DNA of 25,633 nt. Source: CAYTOJ01 sp964439415 (GTDB taxonomy: Bacteria; Pseudomonadota; Alphaproteobacteria; Rickettsiales; CAZAGG01). The position numbers and the translations under genes were made by a program. The DNA lies in the NCBI GenBank assembly GCA_964439415.1, contig CAYTOJ010000012.1:1-25633 (forward strand), given 5' to 3'. The notes below the pieces were generated by a model, which did not search any database, was not told the origin of the DNA, and was given only the letters and a program-made list of their open reading frames with translations. Shown here piece after piece: positions 20,999 to 25,633 of the stretch. The stretch's first letter is position 1, and every line of letters begins with the position of its first letter.

Positions 20999-22531
20999 TC
21001 AATGCTTAAAATGCCGCAGTGATGAAATCACCATTGCAATGCCGTGTTTATCCGCCGCCTCTATCACCTCGTTATCCCGCAGCGATCCGCCTGGCTGAAT
21101 TATCGCGCTGATACCAAACTCAGCCGCTACTTCAACATTATCCGCGAATGGCAGAAACGCATCGGATGCCAGCACCGCACCCGCCTTAACTTTCTCACAT
21201 GCCAGATGCACGCTTTTTACCCGGCTGGTCTGCCCCGCGCCGATGCCAATCACCCGGCCGTTCAAGGCCGTTACTATTCCATTGGATTTAACATGTTTCA
21301 CTACTTTCAAAGCAAATATCAAATCTTTAAGCTGATCAGCGGTTGGTTTTTTTGTGGTGACGAATTTCAAGTCCGCCTCGCTTACCATTGCGGTATCTTT
21401 TTCCTGCACCAGAATTCCGCCGCCGGATGATTTTATTTCCAGTGCCGGGCTATTATCCGATATATCAGGCGCAGCCAGTAGCCTCAGGTTCTTCTTAAGT
21501 GATAATATATTCAAAGCATCCTGGCTGAAGGATGGAGCTATAATCACCTCGAAAAAAATTTCCGCCATTTGTGTGGCCGTTGCACCATCTACATTGCGGT
21601 TCAAAGCAACTATACCGCCAAAAGCACTAACGGGGTCGCAGGCCAGAGCCGCTTTAAAAGCTTCTGCTAAATCACTCCCTAGGGCAACACCGCATGGGTT
21701 GGCGTGTTTGATAATAGCAGCCGCCGGCTCAGCAAATTCGCCAATCAGGCTGAACGCTGCCTCAGCATCGCTGATGTTATTATATGAAAGTTCCTTGCCC
21801 TGTAGCTGTACCGCTGCACTGAGTCCATAGGATTGGCGCGGCGCGTAAAAAGCCGCCTTTTGATGCGGATTCTCGCCATAACGCAAGTTTTGCTTCAGGC
21901 GCGCCGTAACAAGCAGGGTTTCCGGAAACTGTACGCCAGCACCTTCATTCAGCCAGTTGGCAATAGCAGCATCATATTCAGCCGTGTGGGTAAACACTTT
22001 ACGCGCCAGTTTTATTCTGGTATCATCACTGACACTGCCATCATTCTTTTTAAGCTCGCTTAAGATCAACTTATAATCCAGCGGGTTAGAGACAACCACA
22101 ACGTATTTATGATTCTTCGCCGCTGAGCGCAGCATAGCCGGGCCGCCAATGTCAATATTTTCAATACATTCCTCAAAGTCGGCTTTACCTGCCACAGTTT
22201 CCGCGAACGGGTAGAGATTCACCACAAGCAGATCAATCTCGCCTATATCATGCGCCTCCATCGCGGATTTATGAGCGGGATTTTCCCTGATGCCAAGCAA
22301 ACCACCGTGAATTTTGGGGTGCAGGGTTTTTACCCGCCCGTCCAGCATTTCAGGAAAACCCGTATAGTTTTCCACATCCGTAACTGCAATGCCGCTTTCC
22401 CGCAGCATTTTAGCCGTACCGCCGGTGGATAGAATTTCCACCCCGTAAGACTCCAGCACCCCGGCAAACTCCAATATGCCTGTCTTATCGGAAACTGAAA
22501 TCAGCGCCCGCTTGATTTTTATATCAGTCAT
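20999..22531 (-). CDS. purH: Bifunctional AICAR transformylase/IMP cyclohydrolase
   Basis: PurH carries out the last two steps of IMP synthesis. The 510-residue product has the IMP cyclohydrolase (MGS-like) domain first, with KRALISVSDKTGILEFA and STGGTAKMLRESGIAVTDV, VENYTGFPEMLDGRVKTLHP. The transformylase domain follows, with KQNLRYGENPHQKAAFY, GKELSYNNISDAEAA, IIKHANPCGVAL and SDAFLPFADNVE near the C-terminus. The C-terminal block ends SLRDNEVIEAADKHGIAMV. The start at 22531 lies 3 bases after nuoB, and pepA follows after 30 bases. Such a nuoB-purH linkage is not the usual arrangement for either gene. The frame is intact. Confidence 0.97.
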   Translation of the reverse strand: MTDIKIKRALISVSDKTGILEFAGVLESYGVEILSTGGTAKMLRESGIAVTDVENYTGFPEMLDGRVKTLHPKIHGGLLGIRENPAHKSAMEAHDIGEIDLLVVNLYPFAETVAGKADFEECIENIDIGGPAMLRSAAKNHKYVVVVSNPLDYKLILSELKKNDGSVSDDTRIKLARKVFTHTAEYDAAIANWLNEGAGVQFPETLLVTARLKQNLRYGENPHQKAAFYAPRQSYGLSAAVQLQGKELSYNNISDAEAAFSLIGEFAEPAAAIIKHANPCGVALGSDLAEAFKAALACDPVSAFGGIVALNRNVDGATATQMAEIFFEVIIAPSFSQDALNILSLKKNLRLLAAPDISDNSPALEIKSSGGGILVQEKDTAMVSEADLKFVTTKKPTADQLKDLIFALKVVKHVKSNGIVTALNGRVIGIGAGQTSRVKSVHLACEKVKAGAVLASDAFLPFADNVEVAAEFGISAIIQPGGSLRDNEVIEAADKHGIAMVISSLRHFKH

Positions 22532-22534
22532 TCT

Positions 22535-23074
22535 CTATCTTCTGATAGTTCCGGTTTTCCTGATTTTCTTCTGTAGCTGCATTATGCCATACAAAAGCGC
22601 CTCAGCCGTTGGCGGGCAACCTGGAACATAAACATCCACAGGCACTATGCGGTCACAACCGCGCACCACTGAGTATGAATAATGGTAATAACCGCCGCCA
22701 TTAGCACAGCTACCCATGGAAATCACATAACGCGGCTCGCTCATCTGGTCGTATACCTTGCGCAGTGCAGGAGCCATCTTGTTAGTAAGCGTGCCTGCCA
22801 CTATCATAACGTCTGACTGCCTTGGACTTGGGCGGAATACAGTTCCAAAACGGTCAAGATCATAACGCGCAGCGGCACTGTGCATCATCTCCACGGCGCA
22901 GCAAGCCAGACCGAAAGTCATCGGCCACATGGAGCCAGCCCGCGCCCAGGATACCAGCTTATCCATCTGCGTGACAAAAAAACCCCTATCGCTCAGTTCC
23001 TCCCGTACCTGCTGGAACAAAGCGTCATCGTAGTTTCTGGATAAATCCGTACCGATTTGCGCAATCTCATTCAT
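22535..23074 (-). CDS. nuoB: NADH-quinone oxidoreductase subunit B
   Basis: NuoB holds iron-sulfur cluster N2, the last electron carrier of complex I before quinone. I use the ATG at 23074 (MNEIAQIG, 179 residues); the open frame extends to 23125 but would overlap glyQ's start. Four conserved cysteines are present: C58 and C59 in GLACCAVEMMH, C123 in GSCANGGGYY, and C153 in VPGCPPTAEAL. The sequences DRFGTVFRPSPRQSDVMIVAGT and NKMAPALRKVYDQM are classic for NuoB. The other nuo genes, usually nuoA before and nuoC after, are absent; purH follows after 3 bases. A gap of 49 bases separates it from divergent glyQ and probably holds divergent promoters. Confidence 0.96.
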   Translation of the reverse strand: MNEIAQIGTDLSRNYDDALFQQVREELSDRGFFVTQMDKLVSWARAGSMWPMTFGLACCAVEMMHSAAARYDLDRFGTVFRPSPRQSDVMIVAGTLTNKMAPALRKVYDQMSEPRYVISMGSCANGGGYYHYSYSVVRGCDRIVPVDVYVPGCPPTAEALLYGIMQLQKKIRKTGTIRR

Positions 23075-23123
23075 AATATTACCATTTACACAGCCCTTAA
23101 TGATGTGCAATAGGTATGCTCGC

Positions 23124-23990
23124 ATGACTAAATCTTTTCAAGATGTAATTCTAACCCTCCAGAATTTCTGGGCGGGGCACGGGTGTGTTATCCTGCAACC
23201 ATATGATATGGAAGTAGGCGCCGGCACTTTCCACCCCGCAACCACGCTGCGCACGCTTGGCAAAAACGCATGGAACTGCGCCTATGTTCAGCCAAGCCGC
23301 CGCCCCAGGGATGGCCGCTACGGCGAGAACCCCAACCGTTTGCAACATTATTACCAGTACCAGGTGATTTTAAAACCATCCCCTGATAACATTCAGGATT
23401 TGTATCTGGAGAGCCTGCAACGCCTTGGCATCAACCCGCTGGAACATGATATAAGATTCGTGGAGGACGACTGGGAAAGCCCGACACTCGGAGCCTGGGG
23501 ACTAGGCTGGGAAGTCTGGTGCGATGGCATGGAAGTCTCGCAGTTCACCTATATGCAGCAGGTTGGCGGTGTGGAGTGTTTTCCGGTCGCCGGAGAACTG
23601 ACCTACGGTTTGGAGCGGCTATCCATGTTTATTCAGGGCGTGGAAAACGTGTATGATCTGGATTGGAACGGGCTTAAAGGCCAGCCTGGTGGTTTTACCT
23701 ACGGCGATGTTTTCAAACGAGCTGAACGTGAGTTTTCAGCTTTTAACCTGGAATTTGCCGATACTGAAATTCTCTTCCGCCATTTCAACGATGCTGAAAA
23801 GGAATGCCAGGCGCTGCTTGCCAGAAACCTCCCCCTGCCCGCTTTTGATCAATGCATCAAGGCCAGCCACAGCTTTAACCTGCTTGATGCGCGTGGCGTT
23901 ATCAGCGTCACATCCCGCGCATCCTATATACTGCGTGTGCGCACCTTGGCAAAAGGCTGCTGCGAAGCCTGGCACAGCAGTAATATGTAG
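23124..23990 (+). CDS. glyQ: Glycine-tRNA ligase alpha subunit
   Basis: GlyQ is the catalytic alpha chain of the bacterial alpha2-beta2 glycyl-tRNA synthetase. I start at the ATG at 23124 (MTKSFQDVILTLQNFW), which matches the family start; the frame from 23100 adds nine residues. The 288-residue product has GCVILQPYDMEVGAGTFHPA, then TLRTLG, WNCAYVQPSRRPRDGRYG, ENPNRLQHYYQYQVILKPSP, and DWESPTLGAWGLGWEVW followed by CDGMEVSQFTYMQQ. The C-terminus (RASYILRVRTLAKGCCEAW) is complete. Divergent from nuoB. The beta subunit gene glyS, usually directly downstream, is absent; 17 bases after glyQ comes a repeat cluster, then an unrelated minus-strand gene. Confidence 0.95.
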   Translation: MTKSFQDVILTLQNFWAGHGCVILQPYDMEVGAGTFHPATTLRTLGKNAWNCAYVQPSRRPRDGRYGENPNRLQHYYQYQVILKPSPDNIQDLYLESLQRLGINPLEHDIRFVEDDWESPTLGAWGLGWEVWCDGMEVSQFTYMQQVGGVECFPVAGELTYGLERLSMFIQGVENVYDLDWNGLKGQPGGFTYGDVFKRAEREFSAFNLEFADTEILFRHFNDAEKECQALLARNLPLPAFDQCIKASHSFNLLDARGVISVTSRASYILRVRTLAKGCCEAWHSSNM

Positions 23991-24006
23991 CCGCCTTAAT
24001 ACCCCT

Positions 24007-24060
24007 CTGCTCGCGTTTTCGATGTGCGGATTCTTATGCTTAATTCACGAGCAGTATATA
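24007..24060. repeat. B-family palindrome copy 3
   Basis: CTGCTCGCG (24007-24015) and CACGAGCAGTATATA (24046-24060) are inverted around the core GTGCGGATTCTTATGCTTAA. This matches the copies at 11803-11859 and 12256-12317. Its right arm shares TATA with the A-family palindrome that follows. Confidence 0.7.
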
Positions 24061-24091
24061 CCTATCGCATTCTCGAAGTGCGACAGGTATA
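24057..24091. repeat. A-family palindrome copy 1
   Basis: The arms TATACCTATCGCA (24057-24069) and TGCGACAGGTATA (24079-24091) are nearly perfect inverted repeats with a 9-base loop TTCTCGAAG. The same element, with a different loop, is at 25578-25612. It overlaps the end of B-family copy 3 by four bases. Confidence 0.72.
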
Positions 24092-24125
24092 TCATGTAAT
24101 TATGCAATGAAAAACCAGAGGGAAC

Positions 24126-24156
24126 CAGTTACTCCCGCTTAAAGCGGGAGTAACTG
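24126..24156. terminator. Perfect 31-bp palindrome, probable two-way terminator
   Basis: CAGTTACTCCCGCTT (24126-24140) and AAGCGGGAGTAACTG (24142-24156) are perfect inverted repeats around a single A. It lies between the convergent ends of glyQ and the RTX gene. ACTTT follows on the plus strand. On the minus strand a TTTTT run comes 9 bases after the stem. Position favours a shared terminator, though the T-runs are not ideal. Confidence 0.5.
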
Positions 24157-24214
24157 ACTTTAGTATTGAACATCCCTGCGCTTCTATACCGAAGCCCGTA
24201 TCAGATATGCTTGC

Positions 24215-25471
24215 TCAGGCTCCTATTGAATAATCAATAAGCTCCAGCTGCTTCCCGGTATCCAGGTTTATTATCTTAATTAAACCTACATTTTCAGCAT
24301 AGTATTTATACTCCTCAGCAGATTGATCCAGAGGCGTGAAATCATATGTTTGAATTACATCATGATAAGTTTTCTTTGCAAGTTCTACTACCGCATCATC
24401 GCTTAATACGGATGCCGTATCTTCTGCCTCCCCTGCATAATACTCCTGCAGATAAGTGTCACCAATATGCCTGTCCGGCCTGGAATACATAAGTATTCCT
24501 GCCTGAGCACCGTCTACACCGGCCTCCCAGGAACCGGCCTTTTCAGTGCCGATAAATTTGCCTTGATCATCGTAGATATAATCAGTTACATCTTCACCGA
24601 AGTACCATACATTCCCCTTCTTGTCCTGAGCGAACCAATCGTAAGTATCCTCCACGATCTTACCATCCAGGTATACTATGTCACGCACTACCGTAGCTTC
24701 AACACCAAGTATCATTCTGGTCTCATTCAGCACGTTCACTTCTACCCGCTCCAACCCTTCTGGCGTTGCAGCTTCATATGTATAATGCGACCCGGCTATT
24801 TTCGGCAGATATGGATTATCAATCACTTTCACGAAATCATCAGGCTTAATATTAGTGTAATATTTTTCAACTTTATCTATATCAAAATCACTGGCTTTAA
24901 GTTGATCAGCATTGATATTTTTGAGTAGAGCAATTTCAATATCGCCGAAGGATATCAAAGCATCCTTGCCATCCTGGGTAATTTCCAGATTTTTAAACGA
25001 TTTCAAACCCTGTATGTGCTTTATCTCCAGTTTATCACTACCTGGTTTAAAATCAGTGATTATATTTACGTCATTAGGCAACCGCCAGGACGCTATCTGA
25101 AATTCATCATGCCCCTTGCCACCACTGGCTGTATTACCACCACGATGGAAAAAAATCTCATCATCACCTTCACCGCCATACAAAGTATCTCCGTAGCCGG
25201 CCATCAGCACATCGTTACCAGTCCCTCCATTCAGCAGATTATGACCAAAACCGCCAAGAGCACTCAGGTGATCGTCACCTTTACCGCCGTAAAGCTCATC
25301 ATACATAAAACCGGTCAGATCATCATCGCCGCTATTGCCGTATAAAACATTCCAACCTTTTCCCCCTACTGAACTCAATTCATCATTACCTTTTCCTCCA
25401 ATCAGAGTATCCGCATAATCAGCGGTTAAGTCATTATCATCATTACCGCCACGAATTACTAATTTAGCCAC
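24215..25471 (-). CDS. RTX calcium-binding repeat protein with unusual C-terminal domain
   Basis: The 418-residue product has about six glycine-rich RTX nonapeptides in residues 24-121 (IGGKGNDEL, YGGKGDDHL, NGGTGNDVL, YGGEGDDEI and others), which bind calcium outside the cell. NIITDFKPGSDKLEI (136-150) resembles the end of serralysin-type RTX modules. Residues 219-418 form a second domain (TYEAATPEGLERVEVNVLNE; VVRDIVYLDGKIVEDTYDWF; AQDKKGNVWYFGEDVTDYIY; GSWEAGVDGAQAGILM; YYAENVGLIKIIN) similar to a type of secreted bacterial protein whose function I do not know. Type I secretion is likely but no HlyB/HlyD genes are near. The start is GTG at 25471 with GAGG about 10 bases upstream. RTX repeats at the N-terminus, ahead of the domain, are atypical. 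Confidence 0.82.
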   Translation of the reverse strand: MAKLVIRGGNDDNDLTADYADTLIGGKGNDELSSVGGKGWNVLYGNSGDDDLTGFMYDELYGGKGDDHLSALGGFGHNLLNGGTGNDVLMAGYGDTLYGGEGDDEIFFHRGGNTASGGKGHDEFQIASWRLPNDVNIITDFKPGSDKLEIKHIQGLKSFKNLEITQDGKDALISFGDIEIALLKNINADQLKASDFDIDKVEKYYTNIKPDDFVKVIDNPYLPKIAGSHYTYEAATPEGLERVEVNVLNETRMILGVEATVVRDIVYLDGKIVEDTYDWFAQDKKGNVWYFGEDVTDYIYDDQGKFIGTEKAGSWEAGVDGAQAGILMYSRPDRHIGDTYLQEYYAGEAEDTASVLSDDAVVELAKKTYHDVIQTYDFTPLDQSAEEYKYYAENVGLIKIINLDTGKQLELIDYSIGA

Positions 25472-25577
25472 AACTGTTACCTCACATTTAAATTAAGAAT
25501 AAGAATTATTAAAATTCCATCTGAATGGTTACAGCAGAGTAATTAGTTGTGAACCAAAATATAAGGAATTATTTATA

Positions 25578-25612
25578 CATACCTATCGCACCCTTGAGTT
25601 GCGAGAGGTATA
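25578..25612. repeat. A-family palindrome copy 2
   Basis: CATACCTATCGCA (25578-25590) and TGCGAGAGGTATA (25600-25612) enclose the 9-base loop CCCTTGAGT. Arms match copy 1 at 24057-24091. It lies upstream of the RTX gene start, about 105 bases before the GTG on the minus strand. Confidence 0.7.
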
Positions 25613-25633
25613 AAAATACACTCAAAACATAAA
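25611..25633. mobile_element. E3, partial E-family element at the window edge
   Basis: TAAAAATACACTCAAAACAT at 25611, continuing AAA to the edge, matches the right interior of E2 (11880-11902) with one difference. The terminal repeat would be outside the window. The left end was not found, so it may be truncated or partly replaced by the neighbouring A-family palindrome. Confidence 0.4.

Noticed and set aside
23075..23123. Divergent promoters between nuoB and glyQ
   Set aside because: Promoters must exist in or near this short gap, but no convincing -35/-10 pair was seen on either strand, so none is listed.
24007..24091. Chained palindromes considered as a CRISPR array or tRNA-like gene
   Set aside because: There are no regularly spaced direct repeats with unique spacers, and the folds do not form a cloverleaf with tRNA-conserved positions.

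Overview
The window looks like a chromosome segment of an alphaproteobacterium with a reshuffled, repeat-laden genome, of the kind seen in Rickettsiales or Holosporales-like lineages. The evidence is a PopZ-type polar protein (an alphaproteobacterial family), housekeeping genes separated from their usual operon partners (atpA, nuoB, glyQ and secD each stand alone), several toxin-antitoxin modules, and short palindromic elements in many intergenic gaps. This placement is inference from gene content; no rRNA or marker tree is available here. The presence of oxygen-dependent HemF, complex I NuoB and ATP synthase alpha fits an aerobic respiring cell.

Layout. Positions 84-7471 are all on the minus strand: secA, yajC, secD and holB run in one direction as a protein-export cluster ending in a clamp-loader gene, followed by a RelE/HigB-like toxin-antitoxin pair and hemF. 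Positions 7640-12242 are on the plus strand. They hold a ParD antitoxin whose parE partner is broken by a 164-bp palindromic insertion, an intact MazEF-type pair, an unrecognised Gly-rich protein, popZ, phoB, and a small membrane ORF. Positions 12243-12733 carry no gene but several palindromic repeats and a 192-bp MITE-like element. Then come pccB (minus), atpA and a saccharopine dehydrogenase-family gene (plus), an unrecognised 586-aa protein with an HD-like motif (minus), a minus-strand run nuoB-purH-pepA-holC, divergent glyQ (plus), another repeat cluster, and a minus-strand gene for an RTX-repeat protein with an unusual C-terminal domain.

The most interesting layer is the small-repeat layer. 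Three kinds of non-coding palindromic element occur: an approximately 155-165 bp hairpin element with GAGGCTGGGTCGA-like ends flanked by TTA (E family), short palindromes with TATACCTATCGCA arms (A family) or TATACTGCTCGCG arms (B family), and a 192-bp element with AGACCTCT termini (M). E1 interrupts parE, and removing it in silico restores a complete ParE protein. E2 sits exactly in the phoB stop codon and apparently changed TAA to TAG without altering the protein. A B-family palindrome is nested inside E2. No transposase is encoded in the window, so these would need to be moved by a gene elsewhere.

No rRNA, tRNA, CRISPR array or complete insertion sequence was recognised.
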